The notes beneath the pieces are model-generated. The model made no database searches and was not told where the DNA came from. It saw nothing but the letters and a program-made list of their open reading frames with translations. A program made the position numbers and the translations under genes. Of a DNA stretch of 64,000 nt, positions 17,764 through 26,564 are shown in pieces. The DNA comes from Pseudomonas brassicacearum (lineage in GTDB: Bacteria; Pseudomonadota; Gammaproteobacteria; Pseudomonadales; Pseudomonadaceae): assembly GCF_003732225.1 (NCBI RefSeq), contig NZ_MOBJ01000009.1:587847-651846 (forward strand), in the 5' to 3' direction. Every line of letters begins with the position of its first letter. Within the stretch, counting starts at the first letter, position 1.

Positions 17764-19605
17764 ATGAGTGAATTAATTCGAGTCCAGGACCTGCGCGTGG
17801 TCGCCTGTGGCGAGCGCGGCGAAGTAGAAATCGTCAAGGGTGTGAGCTTCTCCCTGGAAAAAGGCGAAGTGCTGGCGCTGATTGGTGAGTCGGGCTCCGG
17901 CAAGACCACCATCGCCCTGGCGCTGCTCGGTTACGCCCGGCGCGGTTGCCGGTTGGCCGGCGGCGTGGTGCAAGTCGGCGAACACGACATGCTGGCGTTG
18001 AGCGAACGCGAACTGCAAGGCCTGCGCGGTAACCGTGTGTCGTATATCGCGCAAAGCGCTGCGGCGGCGTTCAACCCGGCGAAAAAGCTCATCGACCAAG
18101 TGGTGGAGGGCGCGCTGATTCATGGTCTGGGCAACCGGACCGTGCTCGAAGCCAAAGCTATCGAGCTGTTCCGCGACCTGGCTCTGCCGGACCCTGAACA
18201 CATCGGCCAGCGCTACCCGCACCAAGTGTCTGGCGGGCAATTGCAGCGGGTGATGGCGGCGATGGCGCTGATCAGCGATCCGCTGCTGGTAGTGCTCGAC
18301 GAACCGACCACTGCGCTCGACGTGACCACTCAAATCGACGTATTGCGCGCTTTCAAACGGGTGGTACGTGAACGTGGGGCGACGGCGGTCTACGTCTCCC
18401 ACGACCTGGCCGTGGTGGCACAAATGGCCGATCAGATTGTCGTGTTGAATGGCGGCCAGATCTTCGAACAGAGCGCCACCGCGCCCTTGCTCAAAGGCCC
18501 GGCCCATGAGTACACCCGCAGCCTGCTGGCGGCGGCACGGCCGGATACGACGATTCGCCCGCCCTGCGGTATCGCCGAAGACCAACCGTTGTTGACCATC
18601 AAAGGTCTGACCGCCGGCTATGGCAACAAAAACACCCAAGGCATGCCGTCGATTCGCGTGCTGGAGGACATTGACCTGACGGTGCGCAGAGGCCAGGCCA
18701 TTGGCGTGATCGGTGAATCAGGTTCGGGTAAGTCGACCCTGGCGCGGGTGGTGGCCGGGTTGCTGACGCCGGCGTTGGGTAGCCTGACCTTCGATGGTCA
18801 GCCACTGGGCGGCAGCCTCTCCGAGCGTACCGATGAACAGTTCCGCCGGATTCAAATGGTCTTCCAGAACGCCGACACCGCGCTCAATCCGATGCACAGC
18901 GTCAGCACCATTTTGAGCCGACCGCTGAAGATGTATTTCGGCCTCAAGGGCGCCGCATTGCGCGAGCGCATCGGCGAATTGCTGGACCTGGTGCGCTTGC
19001 CACGGGGCATGGCTGAGCGTCGGCCGAATGAACTCTCTGGCGGGCAAAAGCAACGGGTCAACCTGGCGCGGGCGCTGGCGGCCAAGCCGGACCTGATTCT
19101 GTGCGACGAGGTGACCTCGGCGCTGGATACGGTGGTCGGCGCGGCGATTCTTGAACTGCTGCGCGACCTGCGTCAGGAGCTGGGAGTGTCGTATCTGTTC
19201 ATCAGCCACGACATCTCCACCGTGCGCGCGCTGTGTGACGACATCGTGGTGATGTACAGCGGCTACAAGGTTCAGGAGGGCAGTCGGCAGTCGTTTGCCC
19301 AGGCGCCGTTCCATCCTTACACCGACCTGTTGATTCATTCGGTGCCGGAGCTGCGTCAGGGCTGGCTGGAGAACTGCGGCACCACCTGCGGCACGCTGCC
19401 GCCGATCGGTGCGAAGGCCAACGTGCCGGAGTTGTGCACGTTCCTCAATCGTTGCCCGGTGCGGGTCGACGGTCTGTGCAATCACACTGCGCCGAACCGC
19501 CGGACGATTGTCGGCGGCAGTGAAATCCTCTGTCATCACGACAGTGCCGAGTTGTTGAAAACCCAGCAGGATTTGAACAGCATGATCCAGGGAGCCTATG
19601 CATGA
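17764..19605 (+). CDS. Fused dipeptide-type ABC ATPase (DppD-DppF)
   Basis: The 613-residue protein contains two complete ABC ATPase domains, which are usually separate DppD and DppF proteins. Domain 1 has Walker A GESGSGKTT, signature VSGGQLQRV and Walker B LLVVLDEPTTALD. Domain 2 has Walker A GESGSGKST, signature LSGGQKQRV and Walker B LILCDEVTSALD. The C-terminus has the oligopeptide-family Cys-rich tail with CTFLNRCPVR. It energises the permease pair encoded just upstream. The last four bases overlap the next gene as ATGA. Confidence 0.9.
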   Translation: MSELIRVQDLRVVACGERGEVEIVKGVSFSLEKGEVLALIGESGSGKTTIALALLGYARRGCRLAGGVVQVGEHDMLALSERELQGLRGNRVSYIAQSAAAAFNPAKKLIDQVVEGALIHGLGNRTVLEAKAIELFRDLALPDPEHIGQRYPHQVSGGQLQRVMAAMALISDPLLVVLDEPTTALDVTTQIDVLRAFKRVVRERGATAVYVSHDLAVVAQMADQIVVLNGGQIFEQSATAPLLKGPAHEYTRSLLAAARPDTTIRPPCGIAEDQPLLTIKGLTAGYGNKNTQGMPSIRVLEDIDLTVRRGQAIGVIGESGSGKSTLARVVAGLLTPALGSLTFDGQPLGGSLSERTDEQFRRIQMVFQNADTALNPMHSVSTILSRPLKMYFGLKGAALRERIGELLDLVRLPRGMAERRPNELSGGQKQRVNLARALAAKPDLILCDEVTSALDTVVGAAILELLRDLRQELGVSYLFISHDISTVRALCDDIVVMYSGYKVQEGSRQSFAQAPFHPYTDLLIHSVPELRQGWLENCGTTCGTLPPIGAKANVPELCTFLNRCPVRVDGLCNHTAPNRRTIVGGSEILCHHDSAELLKTQQDLNSMIQGAYA

Positions 19606-19910
19606 AAGGGCGTTTTGTGAGGCTGGCCGAGCAGGGCCGGCCGACCGTCAAATTGAGGGTGGACGGCGCACCCATCGAGGCGTTGCAGGGCGACACGCTG
19701 ATGGTCGCGTTGCTGACCCAGGGTTCGGCGCTGCGTCAGTCGGAGTTCGACTCGGGCCGGCGTGCCGGTTTTTGCCTGATGGGCGCCTGTCAGGATTGCT
19801 GGGTCTGGACCCGCAGCGGCGAACGTTTGCGCGCTTGTTCCAACGAAGTCCGTGAAGGGCTGGATATCGTCACTACACAACCGGAGGCGATATGGCCACT
19901 GCACGGCTGA
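19602..19910 (+). CDS. Small (2Fe-2S)-binding subunit (HcnA/opine-oxidase-like)
   Basis: The 102-residue ferredoxin-like protein has four cysteines in the 2Fe-2S pattern: Cys58, Cys63 and Cys66 in GFCLMGACQDCWV, and Cys79 in RACSN. Such proteins are the small subunit of three-part flavoprotein dehydrogenases such as HcnABC hydrogen cyanide synthase, octopine/nopaline oxidases and D-hydroxyproline dehydrogenase. It overlaps both neighbours (4 bases with the ATPase, 19 bases with the next flavoprotein), so the subunits are co-translated. Confidence 0.85.
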   Translation: MKGRFVRLAEQGRPTVKLRVDGAPIEALQGDTLMVALLTQGSALRQSEFDSGRRAGFCLMGACQDCWVWTRSGERLRACSNEVREGLDIVTTQPEAIWPLHG

Positions 19911-21283
19911 GCGCTCATCGAGTGGTGATCGTCGGCGCCGGACCGGCTGGTGTTCGCTGCGCCGAAACCTTGCTGGCGGCGGGCTGCAAGCCGATCCTGA
20001 TCGATGAAAATCGCCGGGATGGCGGGCAGATCTACCGTCGCCAACCGCAAGGCTTTACCCGCGATTACGCCACGCTGTACGGCACCGAGGCCGCCAAGGC
20101 CCAGGACCTGCACCAAAGCTTCGACCGCTTGCGCGGGTTGATCGACTACCGCCCGGACACGCTGGTATGGAACCTCACGCCGGGGCAACTGTGCTGCGTC
20201 AGTCAGGGCAAACACTCGACGGTGGATTACGACGCACTGATCCTCTGCACCGGCGCCACCGACCGCTTGATGCCGATTGAAGGCTGGCAACTGGCGGGCA
20301 CTTACAGCCTCGGTGGCGCGCAGATCGCGCTTAAGTCTCAGGCGGTGTCCATCGGTCATAGCGTGGTGTTCATGGGCAGCGGGCCGTTGCTGTATCTGGT
20401 CGCCAGTCAATACCTCAAGGCCGGCGCCAACGTGGCGGCGGTGCTCGACACTTCGCCGCTGGTCAAGCGCATCGGCGCCTTGCCGAAACTGCTGGCGCGC
20501 CCCGGATTGCTGTTCACCGGGATGAAACTGTTGGCGCAGCTGTACCGGGCGAAGATCCCGGTGCACCTGGGGATTTCTCCGCTGCAAGTACTGGGCGATG
20601 CGGTCAGCGGTGTCAGCGGTGTGCGGGTGCGTACGGCGGCAGGGGTGACCTTGACCGTGGAGTGCAATGCCGTGGCCTTGGGTTATCACCTGCGCCCGGA
20701 AACCCAACTGGCGGATCTGGCCGGTTGCCGTTTGCGTTTCGATGAGGCGTCCAGCCAATGGTTGCTGGCCACCGATGAAGAAGGTCGGACTTCGGTGAGC
20801 GGTGTGTATGCCGCCGGTGATGGCTCGAAAATTCGCGGGGCGGATGCCGCCGAACACGCCGGGCGCTTGGTCGCCATGGCGTTGCTGGAGGATTTGCACC
20901 AGCCGGTGGATGCCGGGTTGCGCGACAAACAACGCCACGCCTTGGCGCTGATGGACCAGTTTCGTCTCGGCCTGGCCCAGGCGTTTCCCTGGCCGTCGGC
21001 GCAAGCCAAAGCCTTGCCGGACGCCGCCATTGTCTGCCGCTGCGAGATGATCAGCGCCGGCGAATTGCGTCGCACCGTCAGCGAAAAGGGCGCCTGCGAA
21101 GTCAATCGGGCCAAGGCGTTCAGCCGGGTCGGCATGGGCCGGTGCCAGGGCCGTTATTGCTCCCAGGCGGGTGCCGAGGTGATTGCCGCTGCGGCGGGCG
21201 TCAGTGTGCAACAGGTCGGCCGCCAGCGCGGCCAGGCACCGGTCAAACCGCTTTCGATGCTCACCGAGGAGGTGTCGCCATGA
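19892..21283 (+). CDS. FAD/NAD-type oxidoreductase subunit (HcnB / opine oxidase A-like)
   Basis: The 463-residue protein begins with the FAD motif VVIVGAGPAGVRCAETLLAA, has a second nucleotide motif VVFMGSGPLLYLVASQYL near residue 155, and YAAGDGSKIRGADAAEHAGR. The C-terminal BFD-like domain has four cysteines: CRC in AIVCRCEM and GRCQGRYC. This is the architecture of HcnB and OoxA/NoxA. It should pass electrons between the catalytic DAO-type subunit and the ferredoxin-like subunit. It overlaps the next gene by ATGA. Confidence 0.87.
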   Translation: MATARLSAHRVVIVGAGPAGVRCAETLLAAGCKPILIDENRRDGGQIYRRQPQGFTRDYATLYGTEAAKAQDLHQSFDRLRGLIDYRPDTLVWNLTPGQLCCVSQGKHSTVDYDALILCTGATDRLMPIEGWQLAGTYSLGGAQIALKSQAVSIGHSVVFMGSGPLLYLVASQYLKAGANVAAVLDTSPLVKRIGALPKLLARPGLLFTGMKLLAQLYRAKIPVHLGISPLQVLGDAVSGVSGVRVRTAAGVTLTVECNAVALGYHLRPETQLADLAGCRLRFDEASSQWLLATDEEGRTSVSGVYAAGDGSKIRGADAAEHAGRLVAMALLEDLHQPVDAGLRDKQRHALALMDQFRLGLAQAFPWPSAQAKALPDAAIVCRCEMISAGELRRTVSEKGACEVNRAKAFSRVGMGRCQGRYCSQAGAEVIAAAAGVSVQQVGRQRGQAPVKPLSMLTEEVSP

Positions 21284-22434
21284 CGGTACAGAAAGCCGAT
21301 GTGGTGATTGTCGGCGGCGGCCTGATGGGCTCGGCGGCGGCGTTTTTCCTGCGCCAGCGCGGGCAGTCGGTGATCCTGCTGGAGCGCGACCAGATCGGTC
21401 AGTACGCCAGCGGCGTGAACTTCGGCAACGTCCGGCGTCAGGGTCGGTTCCTTGGCCAGCTGGAGTTGGCCAACCGTTCCTGGGCGTTGTGGAAACGCTT
21501 GCCGGAACTGATCGACGACGACCTCGAATTCATCGCCAGCGGACACATGCGGGTGTGCTACCGCGAAGATGAAATCGCTGAACTTGAGGCCTACGCTGCC
21601 GCCCCCGAGGCTGCGCAACTGGACCTGAAAATTTATCGCGGCGCCGAACTGCACCAGCGTTTTCCGTTCCTCGGGCCGGACGTGAAGGGCGGCTCCTACG
21701 CGCCCCACGATGGCCACGCCAACCCGCGTCTGGCGGCCCCGGCGTTTGCCCGGGCAGCGCGGCGCCTGGGGGCGCGGATCGAAGAGCAGACCGAAGTCGC
21801 GCAAGTGCAGAAGGTTGGCGGCGAGTTCAACATCACCACCACCGATGGTCGCCAGTTCAGCGCCGAACGTTTGCTGATTACCGCCGGTGCCTGGGGCCAG
21901 AAGCTTTCGGCGCAGTTCGGCGAGCCAGTGCCGCTGGATACTCACGGCCCACAAATGGCCGTGACCGAGCCAGTGCCGTACGCCTTGCCGACGGTGATCG
22001 GCGTGTACACCAAAATTCCCGAGGAGGTGATTTACTTCCGGCAGATCCCGCGTGGCAACATCGTCATCGGTGGCGGCTACCGCAGTAAGCCGGACATGCT
22101 GACCCGTCGGGCTCAGGTCGAGCCGCGCAGCATCCTCAACCAGATTCAGCAGATGCGTCGCCTGCTGCCGGGTGTCGGCAATCTGAACATCATCCGCGTC
22201 TGGAGCGGCATCGAAGGTTACTTGCCGGACTCCCTGCCGGTGATGGGCTCCAGCGGCACGGTCGACGGGCTGTTCTACGCGTTTGGCTTCTGCGGTCACG
22301 GTTTCCAGCTCGGCCCAGGCGTCGGCGACGTCATGGCCGAACTGATCAGCACCGGCAGCACCAGCACTTCGATTGAGCCGTTCTCCATCCGCCGGTTCGC
22401 CACTTTATCCGAGCAACGGAGCAAGGCCTCATGA
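21280..22434 (+). CDS. FAD-dependent oxidoreductase, catalytic subunit (HcnC / opine oxidase B-like)
   Basis: The 384-residue DAO-family flavoprotein starts VVIVGGGLMGSAAAFFLRQR, with GVNFGNVRRQGR, GHMRVCYREDE and C-terminal FCGHGFQLGPGVGDVMAELI. In HcnABC-type complexes this subunit oxidises the amine substrate. Homologues act on glycine, opines, D-hydroxyproline and other N-substituted amino acids, so the family alone does not fix the substrate. The start ATG at 21280 overlaps the preceding stop, and GAGGAGG lies just before it. Confidence 0.87.
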   Translation: MTVQKADVVIVGGGLMGSAAAFFLRQRGQSVILLERDQIGQYASGVNFGNVRRQGRFLGQLELANRSWALWKRLPELIDDDLEFIASGHMRVCYREDEIAELEAYAAAPEAAQLDLKIYRGAELHQRFPFLGPDVKGGSYAPHDGHANPRLAAPAFARAARRLGARIEEQTEVAQVQKVGGEFNITTTDGRQFSAERLLITAGAWGQKLSAQFGEPVPLDTHGPQMAVTEPVPYALPTVIGVYTKIPEEVIYFRQIPRGNIVIGGGYRSKPDMLTRRAQVEPRSILNQIQQMRRLLPGVGNLNIIRVWSGIEGYLPDSLPVMGSSGTVDGLFYAFGFCGHGFQLGPGVGDVMAELISTGSTSTSIEPFSIRRFATLSEQRSKAS

Positions 22435-23588
22435 AACCCCGTGTACTGGAAATTCTCAAACGCTTGATGGCCTTCGATACCGTGTCTTCGGAGTCGAATA
22501 TGGCCTTGATCGAGTACGTACGTGACTTGCTGCAGAGCAAGGGCATCGAGTCGCTGATCGTCAAGGATGACACCGGCAAAAAGGCCAACCTGTTCGCCAG
22601 CACTGGCCCTAAAGAATTGCCAGGGATTCTGCTGTCCGGGCACACCGACGTGGTTCCGGCAGCGGGCCAGGCCTGGACCTTTCCGGCGTTTCAGGCGACG
22701 GTGCAGGAGGGGCGGATTTACGGTCGCGGCAGCTGCGATATGAAAGGTTTTATCGCCCTGGCGATCGACGCCATGCTCGACGCCGCTGACCATTCGTTGA
22801 GTCGACCGCTGCAACTGGCGCTGTCCCATGATGAAGAGACCGGCTGCGTCGGCGTACGGCGTTTGCTGGACGTGTTGCACCTGGCGCCGGTACGGCCATT
22901 CCTGTGCCTGATTGGCGAACCGACCAACATGCAGTTTGTGCTCGGGCACAAGGGCAAGGGCTCTTACCGCACGTACTGTCGGGGGCTGGAGGCTCACTCG
23001 TCACTGGCACCGCGCTCGGTCAATGCGATTCACGTGGCCTGCGATTTCATTGCGGCACTGCGTCAAAGCCAGCAGCAATTGCAAGAGCAGGGCGCTCGGG
23101 ATGCGGACTACGACGTGCCTTACAGCACCGTGCATGTCGGGCAGATTGTTGGCGGCAAGGCGCTGAACATCGTGCCGAACCTGTGCACCCTGGATTTCGA
23201 GGTGCGCAACCTGCCGGCAGACGATCTGGATCAATTCCTGGAGCAGATGCAAGAGCGTGCCGAGGTGATCGTGCGCGAGGCCAAAAAGCTGTCCAGTGTG
23301 GCGGACATCGAGATCGAAACCCTCAACGTTTATCCGGGGCTGGAAACGCATCCGAGCGTTGAAGCCGTGCGCTTTCTGAAGAACTTCGCCGCGCCGGATA
23401 CCGGCACCGCCAAAGTCTCGTTCGGCACCGAAGGCGGGTTGTTCAAGCAGCGCCTGGATGTGCCGGTGGTGGTCTGCGGGCCGGGCTCGATCGAACAGGC
23501 GCACAAGCCGGACGAGTTTATCGAGATCAGCCAGATGGAGGCCGGTGAGCGGTTTCTTGAAGGGTTGCTCGGTTCCTTGAAATTGTAG
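22431..23588 (+). CDS. M20 family deacylase (acetylornithine deacetylase, ArgE-like)
   Basis: The 385-residue protein is a dinuclear-zinc M20 hydrolase. Motifs are the metal-binding His/Asp in LLSGHTDVVP, the Asp in RGSCDMKGFIA, the Glu pair in SHDEETGCVG, and the dimerisation-domain segment AHSSLAPRSVNAIHVA. The name ArgE follows the family; in this position it more likely removes an acyl group from a compound produced or imported by the neighbouring genes. It is coupled by ATGA to the flavoprotein gene and ends the compact run that starts at 12167. Confidence 0.85.
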   Translation: MKPRVLEILKRLMAFDTVSSESNMALIEYVRDLLQSKGIESLIVKDDTGKKANLFASTGPKELPGILLSGHTDVVPAAGQAWTFPAFQATVQEGRIYGRGSCDMKGFIALAIDAMLDAADHSLSRPLQLALSHDEETGCVGVRRLLDVLHLAPVRPFLCLIGEPTNMQFVLGHKGKGSYRTYCRGLEAHSSLAPRSVNAIHVACDFIAALRQSQQQLQEQGARDADYDVPYSTVHVGQIVGGKALNIVPNLCTLDFEVRNLPADDLDQFLEQMQERAEVIVREAKKLSSVADIEIETLNVYPGLETHPSVEAVRFLKNFAAPDTGTAKVSFGTEGGLFKQRLDVPVVVCGPGSIEQAHKPDEFIEISQMEAGERFLEGLLGSLKL

Positions 23589-23630
23589 AACTGTGGTGTT
23601 GATAGGTTGTAGGGCAAACAGAGATCAAAT

Positions 23631-23718
23631 GTGGGAGCGAGCTTGCTCGCGATGGCGTCCGTCCAGTCGATATTGATGTTAGCTGACACACCGCTATCGC
23701 GAGCAAGCTCGCTCCCAC
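23631..23718. repeat. REPIN, GTGGGAGCGAGCTTGCTCGC family
   Basis: The 23-base unit gtgggagcgagcttgctcgc... at 23631-23653 is repeated inversely at 23696-23718. It separates the import/oxidase operon from the aldehyde dehydrogenase gene. Confidence 0.9.
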
Positions 23719-23876
23719 AGGGTTGTTCATTTACCTGTCAGGCCCTGAACCCCCTCGGTAGAGCCTGCCGTCCCACCGCAAATTTCAGCATCCGACACTG
23801 CCCTCAAGGCGCTTTCAGCATCCTCATCCGTGGCACCTCCCTAGACTGGCAAGTGTCTCGGATCAGGACCTCGACC

Positions 23877-25334
23877 ATGCTCAAGAATCGTTTGAAAGAC
23901 CCAAGCCTGTTGGCAGAACTCGCCTACATCGATGGGCAGTGGATCGGCGCCGACAACGCCGCGACGCTCGACGTCATCGACCCGGCCAACGGCCAGTTGC
24001 TCGCCCGCGTACCGGCGATGCAAGGCACGGAAACCCGCCGCGCCATTGAAGCGGCCGAAAAAGCCTGGCCGGCGTGGCGCGCACGTCCGGCGGCCGAGCG
24101 TGCGGCGCTGCTGGAATGCTGGTATCAGGCGATGATCGACAACCTCGACGATCTCGCGTTGATCATGACCTGCGAGCAGGGCAAACCGCTCAACGAAGCC
24201 AAAGGTGAAATTCGCTACGGCGCCGGTTTCGTCAAATGGTTCGCCGAGGAAGCTCGGCGGGTTTACGGCGAAACCATGCCGGCCCCCAGCGGCGACCGCC
24301 GACTGCTGACCCTCAAGCAACCGGTCGGGGTTTGCGCCGCGATCACCCCGTGGAACTTCCCCAATGCAATGATCACCCGCAAGTGCGCGCCAGCCTTGGC
24401 GGCTGGCTGTCCGATCATCGTCAAACCCTCGGACCTGACGCCGTTGTCGGCTCTGGCCCTTGCGGTGTTGGCCGAGCGGGTCGGCATTCCGGCCGGGGTG
24501 TTCAACGTGCTGACCGGGATGCCGGTGGGGATCGGCGAAGAGCTGACCGGTAACCCGAGCGTACGCAAGATTTCCTTCACCGGCTCGACGGCAGTCGGCC
24601 GGTTGCTGATGCGCCAGAGCGCCGAACACATCAAACGCTTGAGCCTGGAACTGGGCGGCAATGCGCCGTTCATTGTGTTCGACGACGCCGACCTGGAGCA
24701 GGCGGTGGCGGGCATCATGCTCAGCAAGTTTCGCAACGCCGGCCAGACCTGCGTCTGCGCCAACCGGATTCTGGTGCAGGACGGCATCTACGAGCGCTTC
24801 GCCCAGCGGCTGGTGGAGGAGGTGGGCAAGCTCAAAGTTGGCAACGGCCTGGATGCCGACGTCACTATCGGCCCGCTGATCAATCCGGCGGCGGTGAGCA
24901 AAGTTGCCCGACATATCGACGATGCCCTGAGCCAGGGCGCGCGTTTGCTCTGCGGCGGTGTTCCCGAGGGCGATAGCCAGTTTGTCCAGCCAACGGTACT
25001 CGGCGATACCCACGCCGGCATGCTGCTGGCCAACGAAGAAACCTTCGGCCCGGTGGCGCCGCTGATGCGCTTTACCGATGAGGCCGAAGCACTCGCGTTG
25101 GCCAATGCCACGCCCTATGGCCTGGGCGCCTACTATTTCACTCAGGATTTGCGCCGCTCATGGCGTTTTGGCGAGGCGCTGGAGTTCGGCATGGTCGGCC
25201 TCAACACCGGAATCATTTCCATGGAAGTCGCTCCGTTCGGCGGCATCAAGCAATCGGGGCTGGGCCGTGAAGGCAGCAAGTACGGCCTGGATGAGTACCT
25301 TGAAGTCAAAGCCTTCCATATCGGTGGGCTGTAA
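23877..25334 (+). CDS. gabD: NAD(P)-dependent succinate-semialdehyde dehydrogenase
   Basis: The 485-residue aldehyde dehydrogenase begins LAYIDGQWIGADNAATLDVI, with CAAITPWNFPNAMITRKCAP, FTGSTAVGR, LELGGNAPFIVFDDAD, and the catalytic Cys in NAGQTCVCANRILVQ; the extra Cys two residues later is typical of GabD. The C-terminus SGLGREGSKYGLDEYLEVK also fits GabD. It would oxidise succinate semialdehyde or glutarate semialdehyde to the diacid. ATG 23877 follows an AGGA site. An aminotransferase of the GABA type lies at 27763, consistent with a shared amino-acid to semialdehyde to diacid route. Confidence 0.85.
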   Translation: MLKNRLKDPSLLAELAYIDGQWIGADNAATLDVIDPANGQLLARVPAMQGTETRRAIEAAEKAWPAWRARPAAERAALLECWYQAMIDNLDDLALIMTCEQGKPLNEAKGEIRYGAGFVKWFAEEARRVYGETMPAPSGDRRLLTLKQPVGVCAAITPWNFPNAMITRKCAPALAAGCPIIVKPSDLTPLSALALAVLAERVGIPAGVFNVLTGMPVGIGEELTGNPSVRKISFTGSTAVGRLLMRQSAEHIKRLSLELGGNAPFIVFDDADLEQAVAGIMLSKFRNAGQTCVCANRILVQDGIYERFAQRLVEEVGKLKVGNGLDADVTIGPLINPAAVSKVARHIDDALSQGARLLCGGVPEGDSQFVQPTVLGDTHAGMLLANEETFGPVAPLMRFTDEAEALALANATPYGLGAYYFTQDLRRSWRFGEALEFGMVGLNTGIISMEVAPFGGIKQSGLGREGSKYGLDEYLEVKAFHIGGL

Positions 25335-25360
25335 TTCACAGATACGGGGAGGCACGATTG

Positions 25361-26440
25361 ATGAGCAAGACATTCAGAATCGCCGCGATTGCCGGCGATG
25401 GCATCGGCAAGGAAGTCCTGCCCGAAGGGCTGCGAGTCCTGGAGCAGGCCGCGAAGAAATGGCAGCTGGATTTGAGCATCGAGGTGCTCGACTGGGCCCA
25501 TTGTGATTATTACCTGGAACACGGGCAGATGATGCCCGACGACTGGTTCGAACAGCTCAAGGGTTTTGACGCGATTTACTTCGGCGCCGTGGGCTGGCCA
25601 GACAAAGTGCCGGATCACATATCCCTCTGGGGTTCGTTGCTCAAGTTCCGTCGAGACTTCGACCAGTACGTGAACATCCGCCCGGTGCGGTTGTTTCCCG
25701 GCGTGCCGTGCCCATTGGCCGGGCGCAAACCGGGGGACATCGATTTTGTGGTGATCCGCGAGAACACCGAGGGCGAGTATTCCTCGGTCGGCGGCAAGAT
25801 GTTCGAAGGCACCGAGCATGAATTCGTGTTGCAAGAGTCGGTGTTCACCCGGCGTGGCGTGGACCGGATTCTCAAGTTCGCCTTCGAGCTGGCCCAGACC
25901 CGGCCGCGCAAACGCCTGACGGCGGCGACCAAGTCCAACGGCATTTCCATCAGCATGCCGTACTGGGATGAGCGCACCGCATTGATGGCTGCGCAGTACC
26001 CGGATATCACTTGGGACAAACAGCACATCGACATTCTGTGCGCGCGTTTCGTGCTGCAACCGGATCGCTTTGATGTGGTGGTGGCGTCGAACCTGTTCGG
26101 CGACATCCTCTCCGACCTCGGGCCCGCGTGTGCCGGGACCATCGGTATTGCGCCGTCGGCCAACCTCGATCCCGAGCGGCGCTTTCCGTCGCTGTTCGAG
26201 CCGGTGCATGGCTCGGCACCGGATATCTATGGGCAGAACATCGCCAACCCGATTGCGATGATCTGGTCCGGGGCGTTGATGCTCGATTTCCTCGGTAACG
26301 GTGATGAGCGTTATCGCGCGGCGCATGACGGGATTCTGCAGGCGATCGAGCGGGTGATTGCCGACGGGCCGATCACGCCGGACCTGGGCGGGAAGGGCTC
26401 GACTCAGGAGGTGGGCAAGGCGATTGCCGACAGACTCTGA
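25361..26440 (+). CDS. Tartrate dehydrogenase / D-malate dehydrogenase
   Basis: The 359-residue protein belongs to the isopropylmalate/isocitrate dehydrogenase superfamily. IAAIAGDGIGKEVLPEGLRV, the substrate-loop RENTEGEYSSVGG, and SNLFGDILSDLGPACAGTIG are diagnostic. The overall sequence fits the tartrate/D-malate dehydrogenase (decarboxylating) branch, not LeuB. It acts on a 2-hydroxy-acid with NAD. The ATG at 25361 follows GGGGAGGC; a TTG three bases upstream is unlikely. It starts 26 bases after gabD, and the pair is probably one operon. Confidence 0.85.
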   Translation: MSKTFRIAAIAGDGIGKEVLPEGLRVLEQAAKKWQLDLSIEVLDWAHCDYYLEHGQMMPDDWFEQLKGFDAIYFGAVGWPDKVPDHISLWGSLLKFRRDFDQYVNIRPVRLFPGVPCPLAGRKPGDIDFVVIRENTEGEYSSVGGKMFEGTEHEFVLQESVFTRRGVDRILKFAFELAQTRPRKRLTAATKSNGISISMPYWDERTALMAAQYPDITWDKQHIDILCARFVLQPDRFDVVVASNLFGDILSDLGPACAGTIGIAPSANLDPERRFPSLFEPVHGSAPDIYGQNIANPIAMIWSGALMLDFLGNGDERYRAAHDGILQAIERVIADGPITPDLGGKGSTQEVGKAIADRL

Positions 26441-26458
26441 ACCCACCACCGAACTACT

Positions 26459-26546
26459 GTGGGAGCGAGCTTGCTCGCGATGAGGGGCTGACATTCAACA
26501 TTGATGTTGACTGACAGATCGCCATCGCGAGCAAGCTCGCTCCCAC
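26459..26546. repeat. REPIN, GTGGGAGCGAGCTTGCTCGC family
   Basis: The 23-base arm at 26459-26481 is repeated inversely at 26524-26546. It lies between the stops of two convergent genes, a common REPIN position. Confidence 0.9.
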
Positions 26547-26564
26547 ATTTGTTTTGTGTTTTAT

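Noticed and set aside
19790..21211. A 473-codon leftward frame opposite the HcnB-like gene
   Set aside because: Shadow frame of a GC-rich gene; the rightward product has clear FAD and Fe-S motifs.
19602..22434. True hydrogen cyanide synthase hcnABC
   Set aside because: The three-subunit layout matches, but the genes sit inside an importer and deacylase operon, and the same architecture serves opine and D-hydroxyproline oxidation; cyanide formation is therefore not claimed.
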